A stretch of 49,578 nucleotides of DNA from a virus: IMG/VR virus record IMGVR_UViG_3300045016_000121, positions 1 to 49,578 of that record, one strand, 5' to 3'. The notes under the pieces were generated by a model. The model was not told the origin of the DNA, ran no database searches, and saw nothing but the letters and a program-made list of their open reading frames with translations. Shown here in pieces: positions 24,575 through 32,615 of this stretch; within the stretch, counting starts at the first letter, position 1; each line of letters begins with the position of its first letter. A program made the position numbers and the translations under genes.

Positions 24575-25651
24575 TTAACGACCATCTACACCACGTTGTG
24601 CTGCCACCCACCAATATGGTGCTTGCGTATAGAAATCGCCAGGATATCCAATAGTAAACCCGTCTTGCATGCTACCAGTACTAAGTTGATCAATCGTCCA
24701 CGCACCAGCGCCGAACCATCCCCAGATGGCACTCAGCGGCTTGTAAACCATCGTAATGCTGCCATCCACATTGACGCGAACAATTTCGGTTGGCAGTAAC
24801 CATGTACGGGAACTACCATCATCATAGAGTAAATTTACACTCTGCCCATCATGCGGCATCATGCTAGTGTCCGGCGGAAGCGGCGTCCACGTTGGTTGGG
24901 TTGAGTCCTCACGATATCCAAACCAGAAGCACGTCATGATCGGGGTATTGTGCGTCCATGGTGAACTCGGCCGACTTAGCAGACACGTAGTCCAATTGCC
25001 ATAATTGGGGTCAGTTGAATAGCCATTTGCCCATCGTGGGTCAGCGTCTGGCATATATACATCTCTAGCATATGCCCCGCCACGATAGAAATATGTGGTT
25101 ATAGTACCGCGCCCTTGCTTCCCAAAACCATTATAGCCTGTGTCGGGGATGCCAGTCCATGTCGAATACCAGGCATCATGCCCTTCGTACCATGTATAGT
25201 TTGCGCCAGCGCTGGCGGTGAAGCTAGCAGCCGTTCCGGGGCAGTAGAATAATCTCCCGTCACCCTCTATAAATGGGTATACATGGCCCATACCGCTCAG
25301 GCCAGAAGGTTTTTCGTCTTGCACACCGTATCCATATAGATAATCACGCCAGAAATCATCTCCATTGGTCATCCATGCCTGTAGACCGCCATAAAAATAC
25401 ATCGATCCCCACGGTTTTGACCAATATGTACCTTCCATATAGTTGAGCCCCGGGATTTGACCATATGTCTCAATATATTGTGAATAGGCTATGCCAAGGA
25501 TCCTTTGATTGGTCTGACAGGCGCTTGAGACTGCATAGTTCCGTGCTTGCCTAACGGCTGGGATTAATGTGACAATCATCGTTATTAATGTCGCTACTGC
25601 AATCGCCAATTCAAGCAGCGAAAACCCATGGTTGCGTTTATTATGTTGCAT
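24575..25651 (-). CDS. Pseudopilin with prepilin-type N-terminal cleavage/methylation motif
   Basis: A 358-residue protein. The start at 25651 is chosen for GGAAG five bases upstream. A short basic leader (MQHNKRNHG) is followed by the prepilin peptidase site G|FSLLELAIAV with Glu at +5, a 20-residue hydrophobic helix, and a large Trp/Tyr/Gly-rich globular domain (residues 45-358) ending in a VNLLYDDGSSRTW segment like the VNVLFADGHV region of planctomycete-type H-X9-DG/DUF1559 pseudopilins. It would be cleaved by a host prepilin peptidase and sit in the inner membrane or a type II-like filament. Such a gene in a phage is unusual and may be host-derived. Confidence 0.8.
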   Translation of the reverse strand: MQHNKRNHGFSLLELAIAVATLITMIVTLIPAVRQARNYAVSSACQTNQRILGIAYSQYIETYGQIPGLNYMEGTYWSKPWGSMYFYGGLQAWMTNGDDFWRDYLYGYGVQDEKPSGLSGMGHVYPFIEGDGRLFYCPGTAASFTASAGANYTWYEGHDAWYSTWTGIPDTGYNGFGKQGRGTITTYFYRGGAYARDVYMPDADPRWANGYSTDPNYGNWTTCLLSRPSSPWTHNTPIMTCFWFGYREDSTQPTWTPLPPDTSMMPHDGQSVNLLYDDGSSRTWLLPTEIVRVNVDGSITMVYKPLSAIWGWFGAGAWTIDQLSTGSMQDGFTIGYPGDFYTQAPYWWVAAQRGVDGR

Positions 25652-25674
25652 TACGCTTCCTTTCACTTGGCTAT

Positions 25675-25707
25675 ACTATTTTTGCACTGTTGATCACACT
25701 ATTTTTG
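25675..25707. promoter_or_regulatory. Direct repeat upstream of the pseudopilin gene
   Basis: ACTATTTTTG occurs at 25675-25684 and 25698-25707 (CAAAAATAGT on the coding strand), 23 bases apart, about two helical turns. They lie just before the pseudopilin start within the divergent gap 25652-25875. The spacing suits a dimeric regulator. No convincing sigma-70 promoter was identified in this gap, which otherwise appears to hold no gene. Confidence 0.3.
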
Positions 25708-25875
25708 TCGTATTTGAACCACCGTTGAGATCGCCCCGCAGGCATGGATTGACTTAATTGTCCAAGCCACGGTCGGTAGCTACTAGTGCCAACATTGTGT
25801 GGCCGAAGGTTGCGGCACGACTTTGGGCCAAGGCAAAAAGGGTTACTATCCACACGGAAATGAAATGAAACAAAA

Positions 25876-26184
25876 ATGAAAAGACACGTCGAACCTAACC
25901 CAGGCGGCATAAGCGTTACTATTCTTGAAGTTAACGATGAAGAATTTGACAAACTAGCTGGCATGATGCATGGTCTCGATCATCAGGGTAGTTTAATTGA
26001 TGATGAAGACATAGAGTCATTCAAAGAAAGCCGTATGATATTGAATATTTCGCGATGCAACGGTACGAGGAAATTGTTTGAAAAGCTCCTAATTGAGACA
26101 AAAACTCTTTCCATCCTAGTTGACGGCCATGATTATGGAGTAGGCAATGGTAATAAAGACAGTTTTGGAGAAACACAGTCTTAA
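25876..26184 (+). CDS. Hypothetical protein (102 aa)
   Basis: I do not recognise it. It is acidic in the middle (LIDDEDIESFKES), with beta-strand-like ends (SVTILEVNDEEFDKLAGM, TLSILVDGHDYG). It opens the plus-strand operon that carries the C-terminal part of DnaE. An opposite-strand frame covering its start is Ser/Pro-rich and was rejected. Function unknown. Confidence 0.6.
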   Translation: MKRHVEPNPGGISVTILEVNDEEFDKLAGMMHGLDHQGSLIDDEDIESFKESRMILNISRCNGTRKLFEKLLIETKTLSILVDGHDYGVGNGNKDSFGETQS

Positions 26185-26185
26185 A

Positions 26186-26341
26186 ATGGCCCTATATAAA
26201 ATGGCCGAATGTTTGGGCATTAAACCCAAACCACACAATTTATCCTGCGACATAACCAATATCCATGGATACTATGAATTAATAATATATGTGAATGAAA
26301 ATGCGTGTGACAAAGAGGCACCTGTGAATGAAAACAACTAA
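26186..26341 (+). CDS. Hypothetical protein (51 aa)
   Basis: The start at 26186 (MALYKMAECLGI) follows the upstream stop by one base (TAA-A-ATG), the same junction style as at 24573. The frame reaches back to 26147, but that would overlap the upstream gene by 38 bases. The product is small with an ITNIHGYYELIIYVNEN strand pair. Its last 14 bases overlap the start of the intein-C/DnaE gene. Function unknown. Confidence 0.5.
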   Translation: MALYKMAECLGIKPKPHNLSCDITNIHGYYELIIYVNENACDKEAPVNENN

Positions 26342-26453
26342 GATTATATCAATTAAACCAGCTGGCCGCCAGAGGGTCTTCAACATACATATGCAAGGTC
26401 CGCATCATAATTATATCACATCGCCAAGCCAAGGGCAACCAGTCCACAAGAAC
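26328..26453 (+). other. Split intein, C-terminal half (DnaE)
   Basis: A 42-residue intein-C fragment, a typical size for natural split inteins. It ends His-Lys-Asn before Ser+1, so the penultimate residue is Lys rather than the usual His. Its partner is the Cys1 fragment at 30771-31070 on the other strand. The insertion point, FNK|SHS, is three residues after the cyanobacterial DnaE split-intein site (which lies before CFNKSHS). Confidence 0.88.
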
Positions 26454-27578
26454 TCGCACTCCTGCGCCTATAGCGTAGTGGCGTATTGGACGGCATGGCT
26501 TAAAGCACACTATCCAGCTGAATGGTGGGCCTCGGTGGTGAATAACTGCGATAGAGATAAAATAAAGAAATACATTAACACAGCACGCGCCGACGGCATA
26601 AAACTTAACTCAATAGACATCGACAACATGGCGTCAACATTCTATGCCGATAAATCCGGCACAATCACAATGGGTTTATCAAGCATAAAGAACATTGGCG
26701 ACAAGAAAGCCGAGGAACTAGCCAAAATCTCACAAGATAGACTGCAGAAAGGGCTAAAATACTCCAGTATAGATGAATTCGTTGAAATTAACGGCAAAAG
26801 CAAAATCGTCATGCAGCGGTTGATTCATCTTGGCGCGTTCAAACATTTACATAACAATACTCACGCAGCTTGGGCTTGGTACTTGTACAAACATGGCAGC
26901 GCCAGCGATGAAAAACGCAAAATGAAAGAATTGATCAGAGCTAAAATAAACGAAAGAGACGGATGGACAAAAGATAAGATTGAAGTAGAACGCAAACGAC
27001 AAATTGAATTCTTCAAGTCATTCCATCCAAAGAAAAAGATACCAGCTAAAATATTAAACTGGGAACCCAATGCCAATAATCTTACGATTGAAGACATGGC
27101 TACCATAATACCAGATTATGACGCGCACATTAAATTTGAATTTGAAAGGGAATATCTAGGATACTATATACACTCACCGCTCGATCTATATGTTAAACCG
27201 AATAATTGCACACTAAGAGAAGCCCGCGAATATGAACCAGAAGATGAAAATGGGGCCACTATAGCTGGATTCATCGAAAGCTGGACTAAAGCAAAGTCAA
27301 AAAACAAAAATAACATCGGCAGAATAACCTTAAATGACGGCATTGAAACGGATAAAATAATCGTATGGAGCGATTGCATAAATATGGTTGACAATACATT
27401 ACAGAAAGCAATGCATGAAAAACGCCCCGTGAAATTTAGAGTTGAATATGCGGAAAACGAAAGAGACAGTAAAATCTTTCATTCACTAATATATAAGAAA
27501 ATCCTAATAATCAACGGTCAAGCACGCCCAAACATCCCCATTTTCCTCGATAGAATAACAAATGTCCCAACTGCCTGA
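26328..27578 (+). CDS. dnaE: DNA polymerase III alpha, C-terminal third, preceded by split intein C-half
   Basis: Residues 1-42 are the C-terminal half of a split intein (KIISIKPAGRQRVFNI, block F HHNYITS, block G PVHKN). Residue 43, Ser, is the +1 extein residue and opens SHSCAYSVVAYWTAWLKAHYP, the classic DnaE sequence after FNK. The rest gives the finger/thumb end (NTARADGIKLN), a helix-hairpin-helix (SIKNIGDKKAEELAK, about residues 119-133) and an OB-like domain (ATIAGFIESW, around 308-317). After splicing to the minus-strand gene at 30771-32603 it would rebuild the polymerase. Alone it has no catalytic Asp. Start overlaps the previous gene; AGAGG lies 10 bases upstream. Confidence 0.9.
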   Translation: MKTTKIISIKPAGRQRVFNIHMQGPHHNYITSPSQGQPVHKNSHSCAYSVVAYWTAWLKAHYPAEWWASVVNNCDRDKIKKYINTARADGIKLNSIDIDNMASTFYADKSGTITMGLSSIKNIGDKKAEELAKISQDRLQKGLKYSSIDEFVEINGKSKIVMQRLIHLGAFKHLHNNTHAAWAWYLYKHGSASDEKRKMKELIRAKINERDGWTKDKIEVERKRQIEFFKSFHPKKKIPAKILNWEPNANNLTIEDMATIIPDYDAHIKFEFEREYLGYYIHSPLDLYVKPNNCTLREAREYEPEDENGATIAGFIESWTKAKSKNKNNIGRITLNDGIETDKIIVWSDCINMVDNTLQKAMHEKRPVKFRVEYAENERDSKIFHSLIYKKILIINGQARPNIPIFLDRITNVPTA

Positions 27579-28059
27579 TAAAACCGGCATAGCCTGCGAC
27601 TATTGCCATTCCGAGATCAACTATGATTTTGTATACTATTCATGGGACTTCAGACGCATAAGGATGGTTAATAATACTAGATTGACCGGCAATGGAGACA
27701 TTATATTGTCTATCGACATATGTGATAGATGCATGGATATATTTAAAGATAGGATAAGGGTGGCTTATAAACCGCCGAGCGGTAATAATATATATTGCGA
27801 TATATCTGGCGCACAAATACCTTTAGATAATTCTGAATATTATCTATGCAACGTCACTGAAGTAAAAATTAAATTCTCTGACGCCAAACTTATGTGCGTC
27901 AAATGCAACAATCCAATGGTGGAAAATCAACCATGTGGTAAATGCGGCTCACTGACCGCCGATTTCAAGGCCACCATAAATGCTGACGACAAGTATTTAG
28001 AAATTGTGTTTAGCGATCGTATGTTTAGCATGTTGCAATACAGTGTAAATAAAGCTTAG
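27562..28059 (+). CDS. Multi-zinc-ribbon protein (165 aa)
   Basis: Four cysteine knuckles are seen: CDYCHSE (residues 12-15), CDRC (about 54-57), CVKCNNP (about 112-115) and CGKCGS (about 125-128), giving two zinc ribbons. Between them are beta-rich stretches (NIYCDISGAQIPLDNSEYYLC). It overlaps the end of the DnaE-C gene by 17 bases. A role as polymerase or transcription accessory is possible from position only. Confidence 0.65.
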   Translation: MSQLPDKTGIACDYCHSEINYDFVYYSWDFRRIRMVNNTRLTGNGDIILSIDICDRCMDIFKDRIRVAYKPPSGNNIYCDISGAQIPLDNSEYYLCNVTEVKIKFSDAKLMCVKCNNPMVENQPCGKCGSLTADFKATINADDKYLEIVFSDRMFSMLQYSVNKA

Positions 28060-28068
28060 GGTGAAACC

Positions 28069-28398
28069 ATGCCAGACACAGAAACACCATGGGATCTAGT
28101 AAAGGTTAATATAGGAGGTATTATGATAGATGCCAGACCAATTAAATGGGATGGCAACCCCATAGATAATGAAGGTCGAATGGCCACCGGCATAATGGTA
28201 AGACCACTATTATATATGACCACTTGCCCACATTGCGGTCAACTAATTGAATTTAAAGCTAACCACAAAACAGCCAAATGCCCATCATGCGGCAAAGGTG
28301 AAACATTCATAGAACCCATCCTAGACGAACAAGCGTTCGAACCATTCCTTGAATGGGTAGACATAGATCTATCAATATATAGGAAGGATGTGGCGTGA
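28069..28398 (+). CDS. Zinc-ribbon protein (109 aa)
   Basis: A single zinc ribbon, CPHCGQLIEFKANHKTAKCPSCG at about residues 53-75, is embedded in an otherwise unrecognised acidic protein (PFLEWVDIDLSIY). GGTGAAACC precedes the ATG but is a weak ribosome-binding site. Its stop overlaps the next start by four bases (GTGA). Function unknown. Confidence 0.65.
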   Translation: MPDTETPWDLVKVNIGGIMIDARPIKWDGNPIDNEGRMATGIMVRPLLYMTTCPHCGQLIEFKANHKTAKCPSCGKGETFIEPILDEQAFEPFLEWVDIDLSIYRKDVA

Positions 28399-29297
28399 AA
28401 TATATTCTCGGAGGCGGCCTTATAGGATTGATCGCCAGAGACATATTGGGGCCATCATATAAATTAATCCCAATGGGTCGCAGCCTATATTATTCATGGA
28501 ATCCACCCTTAGCCGACAACCACATCATAAAAGGTGAAGACATCGACGAGTATATAGCACAATATGCTACCATACCGTTATATATCAAACATGCATTCAC
28601 CCTGGGCGGCCATCTAACAAATGACATGACATTATTGCCGGATTGGCTGAATAAGATGCATGACAATAAGCCACAACCACACTGCGAAATATATTACAAA
28701 AGCCACCTTGAATACTGGGCTATGGGGGACTGCCATAAAATATATAAGAGCTTACAGTCTAAATATAAAAATGAAATCGCAGACGGCATATCGAACGGTA
28801 ACGCAAAAGCGATTGACTGGCGAAACCACATCATTAAGACTGATAAACAGTCATTCCAATATGACAATCTACTAAGCACGATACCGCTAGACGCCCTAAT
28901 AGCCATGGCGGGCATTAATGTTCATTTATCAGCCTGTGATACATGGTATTATCACGTCGAGACGCCGTATTTGGGCTTCGAAGGTAATTATGGGGTATTG
29001 GTGGTCGACAAGAGCTTGCCAGATATATTTAAGGCAATCAAAATAAGCGATAATAATTATATATTCATGGCCAATAGACAATTAAAACTACCCGGGGCGT
29101 TCTTTCACCTATTCATCAAGGATTTCAGGTTGATAGCCGAAACATCCGTCCCAAGATCAATCCCATGTGGCTTAATTCAAGAAATAACCGAGTTCACGGA
29201 CGGCGGGATTAAGACAATTGGCAGCACAGCTTCGTGGGATAGCTGCCAGGATGTTGGCACATGCATTAAACGCCTATTAAAAATGCGCAATGGATAA
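28395..29297 (+). CDS. Rossmann-type FAD/NAD(P)-binding oxidoreductase-like protein
   Basis: A 300-residue protein starting MKYILGGGLIGLIAR, a GxGxxG dinucleotide-binding fingerprint at the very N-terminus. Later FQYDNLLSTIPLDAL resembles the YDxLISTIPL segment of UDP-galactopyranose mutase and protoporphyrinogen/amine oxidase-type flavoproteins, and a final GIKTIGSTASWDSCQDVGTCI is where such enzymes have a second FAD-contacting GD motif, here altered. It may modify a nucleotide sugar or another small molecule. The acidic residue expected after strand 2 is not clear, so cofactor use is uncertain. Overlaps both neighbours. Confidence 0.6.
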   Translation: MKYILGGGLIGLIARDILGPSYKLIPMGRSLYYSWNPPLADNHIIKGEDIDEYIAQYATIPLYIKHAFTLGGHLTNDMTLLPDWLNKMHDNKPQPHCEIYYKSHLEYWAMGDCHKIYKSLQSKYKNEIADGISNGNAKAIDWRNHIIKTDKQSFQYDNLLSTIPLDALIAMAGINVHLSACDTWYYHVETPYLGFEGNYGVLVVDKSLPDIFKAIKISDNNYIFMANRQLKLPGAFFHLFIKDFRLIAETSVPRSIPCGLIQEITEFTDGGIKTIGSTASWDSCQDVGTCIKRLLKMRNG

Positions 29298-29886
29298 AAT
29301 CGCACAACTTAAATTAATTAAAGATTCATGCCAGCACTGTGGCATGTGTCCACTGGGCCACAATAAGCCCGAAGGCAAAGACCCACACGTCTTTAGCAAC
29401 CTAGACTTGCTCCAACTTCCAAACATCATGGTCGTTGGTCAAAATCCAGGATGGAATGAAGTCTTGCAAGGCACACCATTTGTTGGTGAAGCTGGCAGGA
29501 ATTTTGACAAAGAACTCGAGAAAGGTAGCGTCGACCGCAGTTCACTATATATCACCAACATCGTCAAATGCCACACACCGGGCAACGCCAAGCCCGACGA
29601 CAATAACATCAACATGTGCAAATCATATTTGAACCTTGAAATCGGCATCATAAAGCCAAAATTCATAGCCACACTTGGGTCCGTAGCTTTTAAAACATTA
29701 TGCCCAGACATGAACTATAATGACAACATAGGGAAACTCGTCAACAGCACCGTCTTCCCATATAAGATATTTGCCATATTACATCCTTCTCCATTAAACC
29801 TGGCCGACCCAGCAAGACGTAAAAAATTCGTCAAATGCATGAATTATTTCACACGCATGGTCCAATATATCATAACGCCCTTTTGA
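29290..29886 (+). CDS. Uracil-DNA glycosylase, family 4 (Fe-S)
   Basis: A 198-residue family-4 UDG. N-terminal cysteines (SCQHCGMCPLG, residues 14-20) and later CHTPGN and MCKSYL supply a [4Fe-4S] site. Motif 1 is VVGQNPGWNE with G-x-PFVGEAG following, the middle motif is ITNIVKCHTPGNAKPD, and motif 2 is HPSPLNLADPARR, which inserts into DNA. It removes uracil from DNA and so implies that this phage keeps thymine rather than uracil DNA. It overlaps the oxidoreductase-like gene by eight bases and is followed by the duplicated NPYDD genes. Confidence 0.9.
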   Translation: MDKIAQLKLIKDSCQHCGMCPLGHNKPEGKDPHVFSNLDLLQLPNIMVVGQNPGWNEVLQGTPFVGEAGRNFDKELEKGSVDRSSLYITNIVKCHTPGNAKPDDNNINMCKSYLNLEIGIIKPKFIATLGSVAFKTLCPDMNYNDNIGKLVNSTVFPYKIFAILHPSPLNLADPARRKKFVKCMNYFTRMVQYIITPF

Positions 29887-30778
29887 CCTCCTCGAAACGC
29901 TAGCAAATATAATGCGTGATAATCTCAAGTGTTTTCATACCCAAAATCCTCCCAGCATTACCGCGCTATTCAGCATCTCATGCTTCATTTCCAACCGCCA
30001 TATATGCACAATATCGCAACGTTAACAGCAACGACATAATAGAATACGCCGACAATTTGAGCCGTGTACACGTTCCACCAATGAATCCATATGATGATAC
30101 CGATGATAAATTTGTAAATGCATCCATATTGCTTTGCTGCCATGGATGTATAGGCCATGGCCAGACTTTGTATGTTACTTTAGCGGACAATGGCATAATT
30201 ACTGACGTATATAGCACGAGTCGTGACGTGGCACGTGATCATTTCGATTGGTTTCAGATAGCCAAAAAACATATTGGACGCATACCTGACACAGAATTTT
30301 TTACAATCATTCAACACATCGAATCTATTTAGCTTGCATTTTGACCTTCTTGAAACGCTAGCAAATATAATGCGTGATAATCCCAAGTGTTCTCATACCC
30401 AAAATCCTCCCAGTATTACCGCGTTACCCAGCATTTTATGCTTCATTTCCAACCGCAGTATATGCGCACTATTACAACGTCAGCAGCAACGACATAATAG
30501 AATACGCCGACAATTTGAGCCGTGTACACGTCCCACCAATGAATCCATATGATGATACCGATAATAAATTCATAGACGCATCCATATTGCTTTGCTGCCG
30601 TGGATGTGTAGATATTACTTTAGCAGACAATGGCGCAATTACTGACGTATATAGCACGAAACGTGACATGGAGCATAATTATTCTGATTGGTTCCAGATA
30701 GCTAAGAAACATGTTGGACGCACGCCCAACCCAGAATTTTTTACAATCATTCAACACATATCGAATCTATTTAGTTTG
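29881..30778. repeat. Tandem duplication of about 455 bases
   Basis: Bases 29881-30333 and 30339-30778 are two copies of one segment (offset about 458), including the non-coding lead-in GAAACGCTAGCAAATATAATG and the whole NPYDD gene. The second copy lacks 18 in-frame bases in the middle (after GGATGTGTAG) and differs at scattered positions, several of them silent, so the duplication is not brand new but is younger than the split from the minus-strand paralogues. Confidence 0.85.
29916..30332 (+). CDS. NPYDD-family protein 3 (138 aa, GTG start)
   Basis: It shares PPMNPYDDTDDKF and LYVTLADNGIITDVYS with the minus-strand members at 23.6-24.6 kb and is nearly identical to the next gene. No in-frame ATG fits, so a GTG at 29916 is taken as start, with no obvious Shine-Dalgarno sequence. 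The helix NSNDIIEYADNLSRVHV precedes the motif as in the paralogues. Function unknown. Confidence 0.65.
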   Translation: MIISSVFIPKILPALPRYSASHASFPTAIYAQYRNVNSNDIIEYADNLSRVHVPPMNPYDDTDDKFVNASILLCCHGCIGHGQTLYVTLADNGIITDVYSTSRDVARDHFDWFQIAKKHIGRIPDTEFFTIIQHIESI

Positions 30779-30790
30779 TATTTATACTGA
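30374..30790 (+). CDS. NPYDD-family protein 4 (138 aa, GTG start)
   Basis: The tandem duplicate of the previous gene with the same GTG start, PPMNPYDDTDNKF and DITLADNGAITDVYS. It is six residues shorter in the middle and has a slightly different C-terminus (SNLFSLYLY). Its end overlaps the convergent DnaE-middle/intein-N gene by 20 bases, so the intein-N stop lies inside this gene on the other strand. Function unknown. Confidence 0.65.
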   Translation: MIIPSVLIPKILPVLPRYPAFYASFPTAVYAHYYNVSSNDIIEYADNLSRVHVPPMNPYDDTDNKFIDASILLCCRGCVDITLADNGAITDVYSTKRDMEHNYSDWFQIAKKHVGRTPNPEFFTIIQHISNLFSLYLY

Positions 30791-31070
30791 TTACATCTAA
30801 GTCGCCATCAATTATCTCTCTAATTGTATAGTACTCACCGTCAGAGCACAATAATTTGTGATCTAAAGTGGTTTTTAGAGTTACACCATTGCCAAGTTGA
30901 ACCTCATATATCTCCTGCAATCCATTATCTATGGTTTCAACCATTTCGTTAATGATCGGCTCGCGATCATAGCTTAATAGATGGAACTTTCTGGGGTTCT
31001 TATGCAGTTCACCAATCGTCGTTGACTCGCCAGTCTTGGGATCAACTATAACCGTATCCTCGCTAAGGCA
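30771..31070 (-). other. Split intein, N-terminal half (DnaE)
   Basis: A 99-residue intein-N fragment beginning CLSEDTVIVDP (block A). It contains NGVTLKTTLDHKLLCSDG (block B with the T-x2-H pattern) and ends at DVISINTN. There is no endonuclease domain. The fragment stops where natural split inteins are usually broken, between blocks B and F. Confidence 0.9.
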
Positions 31071-32603
31071 TTTATTGAAGGCATACCTGCCGAAGGTTTC
31101 CATTCTTTTCCAATATTCTTCAGCCCAGGTAGCCCCGAGAGTCTTGGTGGCCCCTTTGATCCATTGCTCTTTAATTGGCTTGAGCTTATGCGTCCATTTC
31201 TTGGCCACAGCCTTACGTGCGGCCTCTGCCTCGGGGGCCGTAAACCCACCGAATTGTCTCCAGGCTTGAGCCAGGGCCTCTTGGAAGATAATGATCCCCA
31301 ACGTATCTTTTAGCATCTTGGCCATCTCAGGATGCTCTTCCTGCACCCATGTCTCTTCTGTATCATTCCGTCTTCTGACGTAATCAGGGATCATGTCAAT
31401 CGGGCCAGGATGCCCGAGAGCGTTGAAAATTTGTAGGTCTTTGAAGTCGTTTACGCCGTTCGCCAGTGCACCGCGTTGAATGTCTGTCTCAAACTGGAAT
31501 ACCGTTTCCAATCGTAGCTGGTTGATCATTTCGAACGTCTTCTCATCATCCATCTTGATGAAGTGTTTATTGTTGTCTGCGTCATAATAATATCCTAAAT
31601 GCTTCTCGTTGGGGTCCATGCCATCCCATGGTATGACGTTAAACCTTATATTGTGATTTTTGGCGATTGCGTTGCAGCATTCATAGATATATTGTAGAGT
31701 TCTGAGTCCTAGGATGTCCCATTTCACGTACCCAAACTTTGACAATTGGGCGTTGCGCCCTTCGGTCCACGTGCTGACTTTATGCCCGCTGGTGATGGCC
31801 ATTGGCACATTGCCATATAGGGCATTGTTTGATATGATTAGTCCTCCGGCATGCATGGATAGGGCCTTCATCTTGCCTATTAGTCTCACGGCCATGTCGA
31901 CGACACTGGTCGTGTATTCATCTTTGTGATAGTATTGCGCTAATTCTTCGAACTTCTCTATCGCCATGCCGATAGTTAGGCCGTCTTCAACTTCCGTACA
32001 TCCGCATTTGCATTTTGTCTTATCGTGTTTCTTTTTGCACCTGATGCACGCGCACATCCCATTTTCTTGTATTTCATCGACGTCATCTGGCATTGTAGTT
32101 GTGGCGTCGAGGGCTTCCCTGAACCTAATGTTTCTAATATTGTCTTGATCGGCTTGGCCTGATTTCTGATCTGATTTCTGATATGGGCTTAAAGCTTTTG
32201 CTACATCCTGAATTGCGGATCTGAATTTATAGGTTTGATATATCGCTACGCTGCATACTTTATCTTCGCCATATTTCTCGCGAGCATATTCTTTTATCTT
32301 CTCTCTGGCTGATGGAAGATAGTCGCAGTCTATGTCAGGGTAATCCGTCTGCTGTATCCAGATGTGTTCAGTGCTTGGCCTGACGGACGTCATACCCAAT
32401 ATCCATGGCAATATTAACCCGCTTTTATTTGTATGATATCTATATTTCTCATTATATTGTTGTGCAAACCCTCCATTAGCGCCCTGTTTCTCAAATTCAG
32501 CGATCTCAACCTTTAATTTCTTGACGTGTACATCATCTAGATTTTGCTCCTTAGCCTTTTGGAGCGCTAGCATCTTTAAATCAGACCATTCTAATTGGGG
32601 CAT
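30771..32603 (-). CDS. dnaE: DNA polymerase III alpha, middle third, followed by split intein N-half
   Basis: The protein has 610 residues. After a unique N-terminal stretch (1-85) comes YPDIDCDY with catalytic Asp 90 and 92, then REKYGEDKVCSVAIYQTYKFRSAIQDVAK, a Cys-rich insert (CACIRC...CKCGC, 184-202) likely binding zinc, HAGGLIIS (251-258), WDILGLR with the third catalytic Asp (296), and ALGHPGPIDMIPDYVRRR. The extein ends GRYAFNK (511). Residue 512 is Cys1 of intein-N, which runs to the stop. Splicing in trans to the plus-strand gene at 26328 would restore FNK-SHSCAY. Replicative polymerase core; the PHP part is a third gene. Confidence 0.92.
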   Translation of the reverse strand: MPQLEWSDLKMLALQKAKEQNLDDVHVKKLKVEIAEFEKQGANGGFAQQYNEKYRYHTNKSGLILPWILGMTSVRPSTEHIWIQQTDYPDIDCDYLPSAREKIKEYAREKYGEDKVCSVAIYQTYKFRSAIQDVAKALSPYQKSDQKSGQADQDNIRNIRFREALDATTTMPDDVDEIQENGMCACIRCKKKHDKTKCKCGCTEVEDGLTIGMAIEKFEELAQYYHKDEYTTSVVDMAVRLIGKMKALSMHAGGLIISNNALYGNVPMAITSGHKVSTWTEGRNAQLSKFGYVKWDILGLRTLQYIYECCNAIAKNHNIRFNVIPWDGMDPNEKHLGYYYDADNNKHFIKMDDEKTFEMINQLRLETVFQFETDIQRGALANGVNDFKDLQIFNALGHPGPIDMIPDYVRRRNDTEETWVQEEHPEMAKMLKDTLGIIIFQEALAQAWRQFGGFTAPEAEAARKAVAKKWTHKLKPIKEQWIKGATKTLGATWAEEYWKRMETFGRYAFNKCLSEDTVIVDPKTGESTTIGELHKNPRKFHLLSYDREPIINEMVETIDNGLQEIYEVQLGNGVTLKTTLDHKLLCSDGEYYTIREIIDGDLDVISINTN

Positions 32604-32615
32604 CCTTGGCTTCCC

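Noticed and set aside
25671-25964. A 97-residue minus-strand frame upstream of the pseudopilin
   Set aside because: It overlaps the better supported plus-strand gene at 25876, has a Ser/Pro-rich random look and no ribosome-binding site.
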